Notes: generated by a model from the sequence alone, not told the origin. A stretch of DNA of 64,000 bases from Paenibacillaceae bacterium (GCA_900766135.1 CAAFUF010000034.1:124001-188000); one strand, 5' to 3'; positions 18,441 through 27,644 are shown, counted from the stretch's first letter. Numbers and translations are program-made.

Positions 18441-18461
18441 TCCTTTCTTTGGGGATGGGAT

Positions 18462-19259
18462 TTACACGGCCGCTTCCTGTTGATAGGCTTTTAGCGTTTC
18501 TTCGGATAACGTTCGCAACGCCTCTTCCTTTAATTGGGTGAATTCCGGCGTGGTGACAATTTGCGGTTTGCGGGGCCGCGGCAGGTTAATGGTCAGATGG
18601 CGCTTGATGGTGCCCGGGCGGGAGGTCATGATGTATACCTCGTCGGATAAATAAATCGCCTCTTCCATGTCATGGGTGACAAATAGGATCGTCTTCTGAA
18701 AATCGTCCCAAAGATCCAGCAGCCATTCCTGCATCATGGCGCGGGTCTGTGCGTCCAGTGCGCCGAACGGTTCGTCCAAGAGGATGATGTCGCGGTCGTA
18801 CATGATCGTTCTCAGCAGCGCCGCCCGCTGCCGCATCCCTCCGGAGAGCTGGGCGGGGTAGTGATGCTCGAATCCCTTCAAACCGTACTTGTGAAGCAGC
18901 GGCAGCGCCTTGGCTTTGGCCTCCCGTTTGGGGGTTCCCTGAATTTCCAGACCAAGAACGACATTGTCCAAAATGGTGCGCCAGGGAAGCAGCAGATCCT
19001 TCTGGAGCATGTAGCCGGTTATGCCGGTCAGTCCGTCCACGCGGTTGCCGTTGACAAAGATAGCCCCCTCCGAGTTCGCCAGCAGCCCGGAGATGATGTT
19101 GAACAACGTTGATTTCCCGCAGCCGCTGGGACCCACGATGCTAACGAAACGGTGATTGGGGATCCGCATGGTGATCGGGCCGAGTGCCTGAACGGGGGAA
19201 CCATCGGCCGCTTGATACGTTTTGCTGACGTTCTCGAGCTCCATTTTGTACGAGTTCAT
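18462..19259 (-). CDS. ABC transporter ATP-binding protein (SsuB/TauB type), 265 aa
   Basis: Walker A GPSGCGKS at 43-50, Q-loop YMLQKDLLLPW, signature LSGGMRQR, Walker B IILLDEPFGALD, H-loop VTHDMEEA. First gene of the operon; AAGGAGGTG lies 5-6 bases before the ATG. Powers the permease above. Confidence 0.93.
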   Translation of the reverse strand: MNSYKMELENVSKTYQAADGSPVQALGPITMRIPNHRFVSIVGPSGCGKSTLFNIISGLLANSEGAIFVNGNRVDGLTGITGYMLQKDLLLPWRTILDNVVLGLEIQGTPKREAKAKALPLLHKYGLKGFEHHYPAQLSGGMRQRAALLRTIMYDRDIILLDEPFGALDAQTRAMMQEWLLDLWDDFQKTILFVTHDMEEAIYLSDEVYIMTSRPGTIKRHLTINLPRPRKPQIVTTPEFTQLKEEALRTLSEETLKAYQQEAAV

Positions 19260-19326
19260 GGTTTGTCACCTCCTTCGTGTTAAAGTTATAGTAATATACA
19301 TCACATAAAGGAGGTGATAAGAAGTA

Positions 19327-19362
19327 CTTATGTAAGATAAAGTATCACAAATATAACATAAG
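19327..19362. promoter_or_regulatory. Inverted repeat upstream of ABC operon, possible LysR site
   Basis: CTTATGT and ACATAAG are separated by 22 bp in the AT-rich gap between the LysR gene and the operon. The position fits a LysR-type binding region, but it lacks a clear T-N11-A core. Confidence 0.35.
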
Positions 19363-19400
19363 AAGAGAAGAGAGAGTGTACACGAGGAACGGAAAGGAGA

Positions 19401-20321
19401 TTAGGAGATTCCGCCATTTCGGAAGCGGACGACCTGCGCGTTGATGCCGGTTTGCAATTCCGGAAGCAGTTTAAGAATGTTGTCGGGAGCGGATTGAGGA
19501 TACACGCAATAGAAGCTTTGCCGCAAACGAATTTCCGGAAGCGAGATTCGCTCGATTTCGGCTTCGCTGCCAGCCGGCCAAAGGGAAGAAACCGGCAAAA
19601 AGGAACAGCCTGTGCCCTGCTCAACCATCTGACGGATCAGATGGGAGGTATCCACCTCGATGAGCTGCCGGGGATACATCCGCAGCGGGGGAAAAAGCTC
19701 GTGTTCCAGCAACTCCCTCAGCGGCATGTACCGCTTGAGCAAGATAAAGGGCACTTCCTCCAGATAGGTGATGAGGCTTTGGTAGCGAGGGAATGCGGAC
19801 TGCTTCGGGCCGATAAAAACAAGCGGCTCCTCGAATAATTTTACGGTGCCCAGTTGGGGGAGCGGAGAATAGGTCTGGTTGATAAAAGAGATATCAAGCT
19901 CGCCGGAGGCTGTTCGCAAAGCCAAATCGAGCGATTGACCGGTGTTGATTTTCCATTGGATAACCGACGTTTGCTCTTTGATTGACTGAATAACGGCCGG
20001 CAGCATGACATGGGTTAACGATTCCACGATGCCGATTCGGAGCATCTCCTCCACGGGAGGGTCGGACAACGAACGGATCGATTCCTGTCCGGCTTCCAGG
20101 GTGCTGAGGGCGTATTGGGCGTAGAAGTAAAATTTGCGGCCGGCCTCCGTTAGGAACGCGCCTGAACGTGTCCGGTGAAACAAAGGGGCTCCGAGTTCCG
20201 CCTCCAGGCCGGCGATCCGGAAACTAACGGCGGGTTGGGTTAAAGCGACGATCCCGGCGGCTTTGCTCATGCTTTCGCTTTCCGCGACGGCAATAAACAC
20301 CTTGAGATCCAGCATGTCCAT
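19401..20321 (-). CDS. LysR-family transcriptional regulator, 306 aa
   Basis: N-terminal winged HTH (VFIAVAESESMSKAAGIVALTQPAVSFRIAGLEAEL, quoted in parts: residues 8-42) and a periplasmic-binding-like effector domain from about 90. AGGAGG is 8 bases before the ATG. It is immediately upstream of, and codirectional with, the ABC-amidohydrolase operon, so is its probable activator with the imported compound or a product as inducer. Confidence 0.9.
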   Translation of the reverse strand: MDMLDLKVFIAVAESESMSKAAGIVALTQPAVSFRIAGLEAELGAPLFHRTRSGAFLTEAGRKFYFYAQYALSTLEAGQESIRSLSDPPVEEMLRIGIVESLTHVMLPAVIQSIKEQTSVIQWKINTGQSLDLALRTASGELDISFINQTYSPLPQLGTVKLFEEPLVFIGPKQSAFPRYQSLITYLEEVPFILLKRYMPLRELLEHELFPPLRMYPRQLIEVDTSHLIRQMVEQGTGCSFLPVSSLWPAGSEAEIERISLPEIRLRQSFYCVYPQSAPDNILKLLPELQTGINAQVVRFRNGGIS

Positions 20322-20435
20322 GGGCGAGGCCTCCTTTGATAATGGATTCTGGCGAAGAAGTGAGATTATTTTACATGAAAATCCGAAAACCCGAAAGAGG
20401 GGAAGGGCAGGCTAGCCGTTTCTAACGCTCTGTGG

Positions 20436-20491
20436 TATAATAAAAAGTCGTTTATCCCTGAAATACTAAGCCTGCGGATGAGCGGCTTTTT
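20436..20491 (+). promoter_or_regulatory. -10 box and leader hairpin before prfA
   Basis: TATAAT at 20436-20441 (no good -35). Directly after it AAAAAGTCG (20442-20450) can pair with CGGCTTTTT (20483-20491), giving a 9-bp stem at the 5' end of the transcript. Confidence 0.35.
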
Positions 20492-20529
20492 ATAAGAACA
20501 CGTGATCGAATGAAGAGAGGTGACATCCC

Positions 20530-21597
20530 TTGTTGGACCGACTACAATCCCTGGCCGACCGTTACGAGAAGCTGAGCGAGTTGCTTTGCGACCCGGACGT
20601 CGCGAACGACTCGAAACGCCTTCGGGATTACTCCAAGGAACAATCGGATTTACAGCCGGCTTATGAGGCGTACACCGAATATAAGAATGTTGTTGAAGAG
20701 CTGGAAGCCGCAAAAGCGATGCAGGCTGAGAAGCTGGACGACGAAATGCGCGAAATGGTGAAGATGGAAATCGAGGAACTGAGCGCGCGCCAGCAGGAGT
20801 TGGAAGAGAAAATTCGCGTTTTGCTGCTGCCGAAGGATCCGAACGACGATAAGAACGTCATCGTGGAAATCCGCGGTGCGGCCGGAGGGGACGAAGCGGC
20901 CTTGTTTGCCGCCGATTTGTACCGGATGTATACGCGGTATGCCGACACTCAGGGTTGGCGTGTCGACGTGATGGATTTGAACGAGAGCGACCTGGGCGGG
21001 TTTAAAGAGGTTATTTTTATGATCAACGGCCGGGGCGCATACAGCAAGCTGAAATACGAGAGCGGTGCGCATCGCGTGCAGCGGATTCCGGCGACGGAAT
21101 CCGGCGGACGGATCCATACGTCAACTTCCACGGTAGCTGTACTGCCGGAGGTCGAGGACGTGGATATCGAAATTCTGGATAAGGATATTCGCGTCGATAC
21201 GTTCTGCTCGAGCGGCGCGGGCGGCCAATCGGTCAACACGACGAAATCCGCCGTGCGGGTGACGCATATCCCGACCGGCATCGTGGCGACCTGTCAGGAC
21301 GGCAAATCCCAGAACTCGAACAAAGAGAAGGCGCTGCAGGTGCTGCGCGCCCGGATTTTCGATATGAAACGGCAGGAAGAGGAAGCGAAATACGCCGGCG
21401 AACGGAAAAGCAAAGTCGGCACCGGGGACCGCAGCGAGCGGATCCGGACCTATAACTTCCCGCAAAGCCGGGTGACCGACCACCGCATCGGCCTGACCCT
21501 GCACAAGCTGGACCAGGTCATGAACGGCGAGATCGAGGAGATCGTGTCGGCGCTGACGATTGCCGAGCAAGCCGAACTGATGGATAAAGGAGAATAA
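20530..21597 (+). CDS. prfA: Peptide chain release factor 1, 355 aa
   Basis: Releases peptides at UAA/UAG codons. The catalytic GGQ loop is at residues 231-233 within SGAGGQSVNTTKSAV, where PrmC methylates the Gln. Length and ending (LTIAEQAELMDKGE) are typical. The start is TTG, with GAGAGGTGA upstream; a second TTG follows directly. It is coupled to prmC, whose RBS lies in its last codons. Confidence 0.96.
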   Translation: MLDRLQSLADRYEKLSELLCDPDVANDSKRLRDYSKEQSDLQPAYEAYTEYKNVVEELEAAKAMQAEKLDDEMREMVKMEIEELSARQQELEEKIRVLLLPKDPNDDKNVIVEIRGAAGGDEAALFAADLYRMYTRYADTQGWRVDVMDLNESDLGGFKEVIFMINGRGAYSKLKYESGAHRVQRIPATESGGRIHTSTSTVAVLPEVEDVDIEILDKDIRVDTFCSSGAGGQSVNTTKSAVRVTHIPTGIVATCQDGKSQNSNKEKALQVLRARIFDMKRQEEEAKYAGERKSKVGTGDRSERIRTYNFPQSRVTDHRIGLTLHKLDQVMNGEIEEIVSALTIAEQAELMDKGE

Positions 21598-21598
21598 C

Positions 21599-22492
21599 GT
21601 GTTGCACAGCGAAGGATACCGGATGTCCGGTGCAATGACGATTTGGGAAGCCCGTAAAGAGGCTTCTTCTTTTTTAGCGGCGGCGGGCGTGCGGGAGCCC
21701 GAGTCCAACGCGGAGCTGCTGCTCCGCCATGTGCTGAATCTTGAGGGCGCGGCGTATTTGACCGCGCTTCGCGAGCCCTTTCCGGCGGCCAAGCGGGACG
21801 CCTGGGAAGCGGTGATCCGCCGCAAAGCGGCGGGCGAGCCAGCGCAGTATATCATCGGGGAACAGGAATTCTACGGGTTGACCTTCCGGGTCAACCCGGC
21901 GGTGCTGATCCCCCGCCCGGAAACGGAGCTGCTCGTGGAGCGCATCGCGCTGGAAGGCGATGCGCTGTGGCCCGGCGGCGCGCCGTACGCCGCCGACATC
22001 GGCACGGGCAGCGGCGCGATCGCCGCAGCCCTGGCGCATCTGCGCCCAGCCTGGCGCGTTGCGGCGAGCGATATCTCGCCGGACGCCTTGGCGGTGGCGC
22101 AGGACAATGTCCGGCGGCTCGGCCTCGCGGTGGCGTTCAAGCAGGGGAACCTGCTTGAACCGTTTGCCGGCGCGCCGCTGGACATCGTGGTGTCGAACCC
22201 GCCGTACATTCCGGCGGAGGACATCCCGCACCTGCAGTCGGAGGTGCGGGACTTCGAGCCGCGCGGCGCGCTGGACGGCGGCCCGGACGGGCTGATGCCC
22301 TACCGGGCCATGATGGCGCAGCTCGCGCTGCTGCCGCGGCCGCCTCGCCTGATCGGCTTCGAGCTCGGCCAGGGCCAGGCCGCCGACGTCGCGGAGCTGC
22401 TGCGCGCCGCCGGCCATTGGGACGAGATCGTGACGGTTCCCGATCTCGCCGGCATCGACCGCCACGTGCTGGGCATCGTGCGCGATCGTTGA
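21599..22492 (+). CDS. prmC: Release factor glutamine methyltransferase, 297 aa
   Basis: SAM-dependent methylation of the GGQ glutamine of release factors. N-terminal helical domain, SAM motif DIGTGSGAIAAAL, and catalytic NPPY at residues 200-203. GTG start chosen because AAGGAG at the end of prfA is 6 bases away; 1 bp separates the genes. The coding part after 21900 is very GC-rich. Confidence 0.95.
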   Translation: MLHSEGYRMSGAMTIWEARKEASSFLAAAGVREPESNAELLLRHVLNLEGAAYLTALREPFPAAKRDAWEAVIRRKAAGEPAQYIIGEQEFYGLTFRVNPAVLIPRPETELLVERIALEGDALWPGGAPYAADIGTGSGAIAAALAHLRPAWRVAASDISPDALAVAQDNVRRLGLAVAFKQGNLLEPFAGAPLDIVVSNPPYIPAEDIPHLQSEVRDFEPRGALDGGPDGLMPYRAMMAQLALLPRPPRLIGFELGQGQAADVAELLRAAGHWDEIVTVPDLAGIDRHVLGIVRDR

Positions 22493-22547
22493 TCCGCCGT
22501 ACGCGACTCTATGAAAATGGGTGAAACTCCTCAACCAAAAGCCGCTC

Positions 22548-22573
22548 ACTTTGGAAGGATAGTTTCATAGAAT
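22548..22573 (+). promoter_or_regulatory. SigK/SigE-like promoter candidate
   Basis: AC (22548-22549), 16-bp spacer and CATAGAAT (22566-22573) resemble mother-cell promoters (SigK: AC-16-CATAnnnTA). Confidence 0.35.
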
Positions 22574-22606
22574 GTGGTATCTCAAGCCGAAAGGAGGAGA
22601 TTCCAC

Positions 22607-22882
22607 ATGGCGTTCACATTGACGTATCCGTATGCGCAAGCCGCCGGCGTCGGCCAAGGTTATTTCGTGGCCGCCGATCCGCTGGGCCCGACCGGGATCG
22701 TCACGGTTGCGGCAACGCTGGGTAACGTCGAGCTTCGCATTACCCGGTATAACGCGCCGGATTTCATTCAGACCGTGACCCAGGGCAGCACGTTTTCCGT
22801 TGAGCTGGGCAACATTCAAACGATCGGTATTTTCGCGCTGACGGCCGCCACGGGCCTCATCACGCTGATTACCCCCGTCTAA
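22607..22882 (+). CDS. Small beta-rich protein, possibly spore-appendage/DUF3992-like, 91 aa
   Basis: Not recognised with certainty. ATG 22607 follows AAAGGAGGAG. The protein is nearly uncharged, rich in Thr, Gly, Val and Ile, and alternates as beta strands (GIVTVAATLGNVELRITRY; STFSVELGNIQTIGIFALTA). This resembles the short jelly-roll subunits of endospore appendages, but the Cys residues of Bacillus Ena proteins are absent. It has its own terminator and a mother-cell-type promoter candidate, which fits a spore surface role. It interrupts the conserved prmC-spoIIR order. Confidence 0.6.
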   Translation: MAFTLTYPYAQAAGVGQGYFVAADPLGPTGIVTVAATLGNVELRITRYNAPDFIQTVTQGSTFSVELGNIQTIGIFALTAATGLITLITPV

Positions 22883-22929
22883 CCTGCGCTCTCCCATTTC
22901 CCCCTTTCTATCCCGACCCCCATTTCGGG

Positions 22930-22959
22930 CGCCGACGCTTGCGTCGGCGTTCTTTTTTT
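22930..22959 (+). terminator. Terminator of the 22.6-kb small gene
   Basis: CGCCGACGC-TT-GCGTCGGCG followed by TTCTTTTTTT. Confidence 0.85.
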
Positions 22960-23124
22960 GTTCCGCAGTTGTGAGATACGAGATCGCCGAGTAAAAATTA
23001 AATCGAGAGGGGAAACCTTTTAGGGGTTTCGCCCGTTATTTGGGTCGAAGGACCATTTGTAGTTGGGGCGGGTTTCTTTTAAAGTAAAGGTACGGGGTTT
23101 CCAGATAAAGAAAAGAGGATGTTC

Positions 23125-24345
23125 ATGCTGAACAAACTGAAAAAAATCGATTACTCCATCGTCTTGATCTTGCTGCTGCTCATGGTCATCAGTATCGCGG
23201 TGCTGTACAGCGCCACGTCGGGTACCAAATATGATGGACACCATCTTCGCATGCTGGCGTATTACGCGCTGGGGTTCGTCGTGTTCTTCGGGGTTTCCAT
23301 TCTTGATTATCGGCTGCTGGTGAAATACGCGCCTTATTTGTACCTGTTCGGGTTCGGATTGTTGATCATCGTGATGTTCATCGGCAATACGTATTACAAC
23401 GCGACCGGTTGGCTGACGATTCCGGTCATTAATCAAAGCTTTCAGCCGGCGGAGTTTTTCAAGCTGCTGCTGGTTATTTTTCTCGGGTTCATGCTGCTGC
23501 GCAAACGAAAGCCCCGGCTGGCGTTCTGGCGCGACGTCGTGCCGATCTGCCTGCTGACCTTCATTCCGTTCGTCGCCGTCATGGCGCAGAACGATTTAGG
23601 AAATGCGCTGAGTTATATCATTATCTTGGCGGGCATGCTGTGGATCGGGAACATTAAATATTGGCATGCGCTGATCGCCGTCGTCATTTTCGCCGGCTCG
23701 GTCATCGGAGGCATCACGGCGTACAAGGCTTATCACGATCAAGTGTACAACTTCTTCGTGGAGATCGGCCGGGAACACTGGATCAACCGGATCGATCCGT
23801 GGCTGATGCCGGAGAAAGCGTCCGAGGACGCCTCCTATCATACCCGGAACGCCAAGCTGGCGATCGCTTCCGGCGGCATGACCGGGGAAGGGTACATGAA
23901 AGGGGAGACGGTTCAATCGGAACGCGTACCGCTCACCTATTCGGATTCGATTTTCGTAGTGATCGCCGAGGAGTTCGGATTTATCGGAAGTTCGGCGTTG
24001 CTGCTGTTGTATTTTGTGCTGATTCATAGGCTGATCCTGATTTCCCTCGAAAGCCGCGAGACGAGCGGACCGTTCTTAATCGTGGGGATCGTGGCGATGC
24101 TGCTGTACCAGATCTTCGAAAATATCGGCATGTTCATCGGCTTAATGCCGCTGACGGGGATCACCTTGCCTTTCATCAGCTACGGCGGTACTTCGCTGCT
24201 GATTAATATGGCGAGCATCGGCGTAGCGATGAGCATCCGGATTTACGGGCAGGAGAAGGAAGAGGAGAACCCGGTGGTGCCGGCGGCATCGGTGTCGCGG
24301 TACTCTCTGCTGAGATCCAAGCGCCGCCCGGAAAACCAAGGGTGA
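23125..24345 (+). CDS. SEDS peptidoglycan glycosyltransferase (FtsW/RodA/SpoVE family), 406 aa
   Basis: Polymerises lipid II with a partner class B PBP. About ten helices; family signatures: the central NDLGNALS with the essential Asp of the helix-7 region, and C-terminal LPLTGITLPFISYGGTSLL. The RodA-like length and ending favour cell elongation, but SpoVE/FtsW roles are not excluded. ATG 23125 has AGAGG 6 bases upstream; the ATG at 23119 abuts the RBS. Confidence 0.9.
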   Translation: MLNKLKKIDYSIVLILLLLMVISIAVLYSATSGTKYDGHHLRMLAYYALGFVVFFGVSILDYRLLVKYAPYLYLFGFGLLIIVMFIGNTYYNATGWLTIPVINQSFQPAEFFKLLLVIFLGFMLLRKRKPRLAFWRDVVPICLLTFIPFVAVMAQNDLGNALSYIIILAGMLWIGNIKYWHALIAVVIFAGSVIGGITAYKAYHDQVYNFFVEIGREHWINRIDPWLMPEKASEDASYHTRNAKLAIASGGMTGEGYMKGETVQSERVPLTYSDSIFVVIAEEFGFIGSSALLLLYFVLIHRLILISLESRETSGPFLIVGIVAMLLYQIFENIGMFIGLMPLTGITLPFISYGGTSLLINMASIGVAMSIRIYGQEKEEENPVVPAASVSRYSLLRSKRRPENQG

Positions 24346-24374
24346 ACGGAGGATGTATCGAGAGCGTGTGAATA

Positions 24375-24566
24375 GAGTTACTTTTTCACCTTATTTTTGC
24401 GCGGAGCGGGGATGTCGCCGGAATAAGGTGATTTTTTATGCTTATATCCGGATGCAGGGGCCATAACGGCGCATTTGGAGGGAGATAAGGTGAAAATTTC
24501 ATCTTAAGCGGCTCGAAAACGGGAGTTTTGCGGAAATAAGGTGACTCGTTCACTCTATTTTTTCGC
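24375..24566. repeat. Four-arm intergenic element (locus C)
   Basis: Four arms carry the core AATAAGGTGA: inverted at 24386-24395, then direct at 24422, 24484 (GATAAGGTGA) and 24535. The direct cores are 62 and 51 bp apart. The rest of the 24346-24667 gap holds the spoIIR promoter. Confidence 0.7.
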
Positions 24567-24591
24567 GAGCAAAATTTTACTAGATTCCGAG

Positions 24592-24620
24592 GTTTAGAAG
24601 TCTCTTAACCGGACATACTG
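24592..24620 (+). promoter_or_regulatory. SigF-type promoter of spoIIR
   Basis: GTTTA, 14-bp spacer, GGACATACTG, matching GYWTA and GGNNANANTR of forespore SigF promoters; spoIIR is a SigF gene in Bacillus subtilis. Confidence 0.65.
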
Positions 24621-24667
24621 ATAGACATCAGCTGCTGAAATACCGGTTTGGTTAGGAGCAAGGAATT

Positions 24668-25372
24668 ATGAGCCAACGTACGCCTTCCCGTAAGAAACTC
24701 GCCCTTTTCTTTTTTTCTATCGTGATGCTGTTGATGTCCTGGGAAGGACAGATGGTCGACACCGCCGCAGCGGCGGGGACGCAAGGGGTTATACCGCAGG
24801 AATCCATTCGGCTGCGCATTCTGGCCCATTCGGATGGAACATCGGATCAGCTCGTTAAACGCCGCGTTCGCGATGCCGTAGTCGAACAGATGAACGGCTG
24901 GGTCGCTGAGCTGGAAAATCCGCAGAGTCTGGATGAGGCTCGACAGGTGATCCGCGATCATCTGCCTGCCATCGAGGAGCAAGTCGGCCAAACGCTCAAG
25001 AAATACGGAAAAAACTACTCTTATCAAGTCGAGCTCGGCACGGTGCCGTTTCCGACGAAAATGTACGGCGGCGCGGTTTATCCGGCCGGCAATTACGAAG
25101 CGCTGCGCGTGACGTTGGGCGAAGGCAAAGGGAAGAACTGGTGGTGCGTGCTGTTTCCGCCGCTGTGCTTCATCGACGCCGGCAGCGGGGACGCGCTGGC
25201 GAAGGATACGGTTCCAGGTACGGATAAGGGTGCGGTTACAGCCGCAAAGGCTTCGGCAGACGGCGCGCCGGGAGATGCCGTTCAAGTGGGGCCGGAGCAG
25301 GCGGAGGTACGCTTTTTCCTGTGGGACATGCTGGTGAATTTCTGGAACTGGATTACCAGTTTATTTGCTTAA
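24668..25372 (+). CDS. spoIIR: Stage II sporulation protein R, 234 aa
   Basis: Forespore protein secreted into the intermembrane space to trigger SpoIIGA processing of pro-SigE. A signal/anchor helix is at residues 10-28; the conserved domain follows (ESIRLRILAHSDGTSDQLVKRRVRDAV ... in parts; WWCVLFPPLCFIDA near 160). The C-terminus (about 175-220) is a variable linker ending in a hydrophobic FLWDMLVNFWNWITSLFA. RBS TAGGAGCAAGGA. Confidence 0.94.
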   Translation: MSQRTPSRKKLALFFFSIVMLLMSWEGQMVDTAAAAGTQGVIPQESIRLRILAHSDGTSDQLVKRRVRDAVVEQMNGWVAELENPQSLDEARQVIRDHLPAIEEQVGQTLKKYGKNYSYQVELGTVPFPTKMYGGAVYPAGNYEALRVTLGEGKGKNWWCVLFPPLCFIDAGSGDALAKDTVPGTDKGAVTAAKASADGAPGDAVQVGPEQAEVRFFLWDMLVNFWNWITSLFA

Positions 25373-25392
25373 TCGTTCATGATGAGAAGATG

Positions 25393-25421
25393 CCGTTCGG
25401 AGGACTCCGGGCGGTTTTTTT
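25393..25421 (+). terminator. Terminator of spoIIR
   Basis: CCGTTCGGAG-GA-CTCCGGGCGG followed by seven Ts. Confidence 0.85.
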
Positions 25422-25464
25422 GCGGCCTGCGAGGGGACGGGCTATGCGCATGACCGGGTTCGGG

Positions 25465-25470
25465 TATAAT
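25465..25470 (+). promoter_or_regulatory. -10 box upstream of ywlC
   Basis: Perfect TATAAT 42 bp before the start, without a good -35. Confidence 0.4.
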
Positions 25471-25511
25471 AGTAGAATATATCGATATCGAACAGTTTGG
25501 GATGAGCGAGA

Positions 25512-26756
25512 ATGAACCGAAATGAATCTATTGAAAATCAAGTCCGCGGCGCAGGAGACCTGCCCGTTTTGGGAGAGGTGGCGCCCAAGTCGACCCGCTG
25601 GTGGAGAGTGAAGCCGGGAACCGGGACCGTGTCCCCTGGGGGACAAGTTGCCGATGAAGGCATGCCGGAAGCTCCTGCAGCGGGGGAGGAAGCGGCGGCC
25701 CTGAAGGAAGCCGCCGCCGTGCTGGCCTCCGGCGGGACGGTGGCGTTCCCGACGGAGACGGTGTACGGGCTTGGCGCGGATGCGCGGAATACGGCGGCCG
25801 TGGAGGCGATTTTTGCCGCCAAAGGCCGTCCGTCCGATAATCCGCTGATCGTGCACATCGCCGACGTGAGCCAGCTGGACGGACTCGTCACGGAAGTGAA
25901 CGAGACGGCACGGCGGCTCATGGAGGCGTTCTGGCCCGGGCCGCTGACGCTGGTGCTGCCCGTGGCCGAAGGCGCCGTCTCGCCGCGCGTGACGGCGGGG
26001 TTGTCCACCGTGGGCGTGCGCATGCCCGCCCACGACGTGGCGCTGCGGCTGATCGCCGCAGCGGGATGCCCGGTGGCGGCGCCCAGCGCCAACCGGTCGG
26101 GGCGCCCGAGCCCCACGCTGGCGAGCCACGTGGGCGAGGACCTGTCCGGCCGCATTGACGGCATCGTCGACGGCGGGCCCACCGGGGTGGGCCTGGAGTC
26201 GACGGTCGTGGAAGCCGGCCGGGACGGGGGTGTCACCGTGCTCCGCCCAGGCGGGATCACGGCGGAGCAACTCGCCCGCGTCGCCGGCGCGGGCGTGCGG
26301 CTGGACGCCGCCCTGCAGCCGGAGCCGGAGGCTCAGGCGGGCGGCGGGGCGGCCCCTGGCCCGGCGGCGGCTGCGCCGCGCGCGCCGGGCATGAAGTACA
26401 CGCACTATGCGCCGCAGGGCGTGCTGCGCATCGTGCGGGGGTCCGCCGACCGGGTGGCGGACCGCATCCGGGCCGAGCTCGCGGCGGCCGCGGCGCGCGG
26501 GGAGAAGACGGGCGTGCTCGCCTTCGACGAGCGCCTTCCGTCCTACCGCGCCGACTGCGCGCTTTCGCTCGGCCGCGAGGCCGAGCTGGAGACGGCGGCG
26601 CACCGTCTCTACGCCGCGCTCCGCCGCTTCGACGAATGCGGCGTCACCTACATCCTCGCCGAAGCCTGCCCCGAGGAGGGGCTCGGCTCGGCGGTGATGA
26701 ACCGGCTGCTGAAAGCCGCCGGTCACCGGGTGATTGAGGCCGGCGGAGATTCGTAA
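25512..26756 (+). CDS. ywlC: L-threonylcarbamoyladenylate synthase (Sua5/YwlC), 414 aa
   Basis: Makes threonylcarbamoyl-AMP from Thr, bicarbonate and ATP for tRNA t6A37. The YrdC domain spans about 62-250 (GGTVAFPTETVYGLGADA, KGRPSDNPLIVHI, PSANRSGRPSPT, GLESTVVE). A Sua5 C-terminal domain follows from about 296, with the linker motif PGMKYTHYAPQ. Odd: a ~55-residue N-terminal extension rich in Gly/Glu, so translation might begin later, although no better RBS is obvious. The C-terminal half is very GC-rich. Confidence 0.92.
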   Translation: MNRNESIENQVRGAGDLPVLGEVAPKSTRWWRVKPGTGTVSPGGQVADEGMPEAPAAGEEAAALKEAAAVLASGGTVAFPTETVYGLGADARNTAAVEAIFAAKGRPSDNPLIVHIADVSQLDGLVTEVNETARRLMEAFWPGPLTLVLPVAEGAVSPRVTAGLSTVGVRMPAHDVALRLIAAAGCPVAAPSANRSGRPSPTLASHVGEDLSGRIDGIVDGGPTGVGLESTVVEAGRDGGVTVLRPGGITAEQLARVAGAGVRLDAALQPEPEAQAGGGAAPGPAAAAPRAPGMKYTHYAPQGVLRIVRGSADRVADRIRAELAAAAARGEKTGVLAFDERLPSYRADCALSLGREAELETAAHRLYAALRRFDECGVTYILAEACPEEGLGSAVMNRLLKAAGHRVIEAGGDS

Positions 26757-26777
26757 AAAGGGCAGGGGGGTGAGGAG

Positions 26778-27644
26778 ATGATCCGCATCGGCCTGGCCGG
26801 CTGGGGCGATCATGACGATTTATACCCTGCCCGAACGCCGGCCAAAGACAAGCTCGCCGAATACGCGAAGTATTTTAGCGTGGTGGAGGTCGACAGCTCT
26901 TTTTACGCCGTGCTGGGGGAAGAGGTGTATCGCCGCTGGCTGGCGGAGACGCCGTCCGATTTCACGTTTATTATTAAAGCTTATCAGGGGATGACCGGCC
27001 ATAGCCGGGGCAAATCGCCATTTGGCGGTCCGGGTGACATGTTCCAAGCTTACCTGGATTCGATCCGTCCGGTGGTGGAGGCGGGCCGGTTAAAGGCCGT
27101 CATGTTCCAATTCCCGCCCTGGTTCGACTGCACGCCGGAGCATGTCCGGCAGCTGCGGGCGATCCGCAAATGGATGGGGAGCCTGCCGTCTGCGCTGGAG
27201 TTTCGCCACCAAAGCTGGTTTGCGGCCGGGAACCGGGAACGTACGCTGGATTTCATGCGCCGGGAGGGCTGGATTCATATCGTTTGCGATGAACCCCAGG
27301 CAGGCCAAGGCTCGGTTCCCATGGTGCTGGAACCTACCGATGCCGAATTGACCATCGTCCGCATGCACGGCCGGAACGCGGCAGGGTGGAGTCAAGCGGG
27401 CCCGTCGAACTGGCGGGAGATCCGCACCTTGTACCGCTATTCGCAGGAGGAGCTGCAGGAGTGGATCGGCGGGTTGGACCAGTTGCATCGAAAAGGGACG
27501 AAGGAGATCTGCATGATCTTCAACAACAATTCCGGTGGGGATGCAGCGATGAACGCGTTGGAGATGATGGGCCTGCTGGGCCAATCGCCGCGCGGGCTTC
27601 CGCCGCTTCAGCTGGATTTATTCGGCGGCTGGGAGGATGAATGA
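26778..27644 (+). CDS. DUF72 family protein (YecE-like), 288 aa
   Basis: TIM-barrel-like family of unknown function. Signatures: GLAGWGDHDDLYP at the start, YFSVVEVDSSFYAV, FQFPPWFDCTPEH, EFRHQSW and the late RMHGRN. RBS GGTGAGGAG. It is inserted between ywlC and mntP, adjacent in Bacillus subtilis. Confidence 0.9.
   Translation: MIRIGLAGWGDHDDLYPARTPAKDKLAEYAKYFSVVEVDSSFYAVLGEEVYRRWLAETPSDFTFIIKAYQGMTGHSRGKSPFGGPGDMFQAYLDSIRPVVEAGRLKAVMFQFPPWFDCTPEHVRQLRAIRKWMGSLPSALEFRHQSWFAAGNRERTLDFMRREGWIHIVCDEPQAGQGSVPMVLEPTDAELTIVRMHGRNAAGWSQAGPSNWREIRTLYRYSQEELQEWIGGLDQLHRKGTKEICMIFNNNSGGDAAMNALEMMGLLGQSPRGLPPLQLDLFGGWEDE

Noticed and set aside
25377..26813. Long minus-strand open frame opposite ywlC
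   Set aside because: Antisense shadow created by high GC; the plus strand has an intact conserved enzyme.
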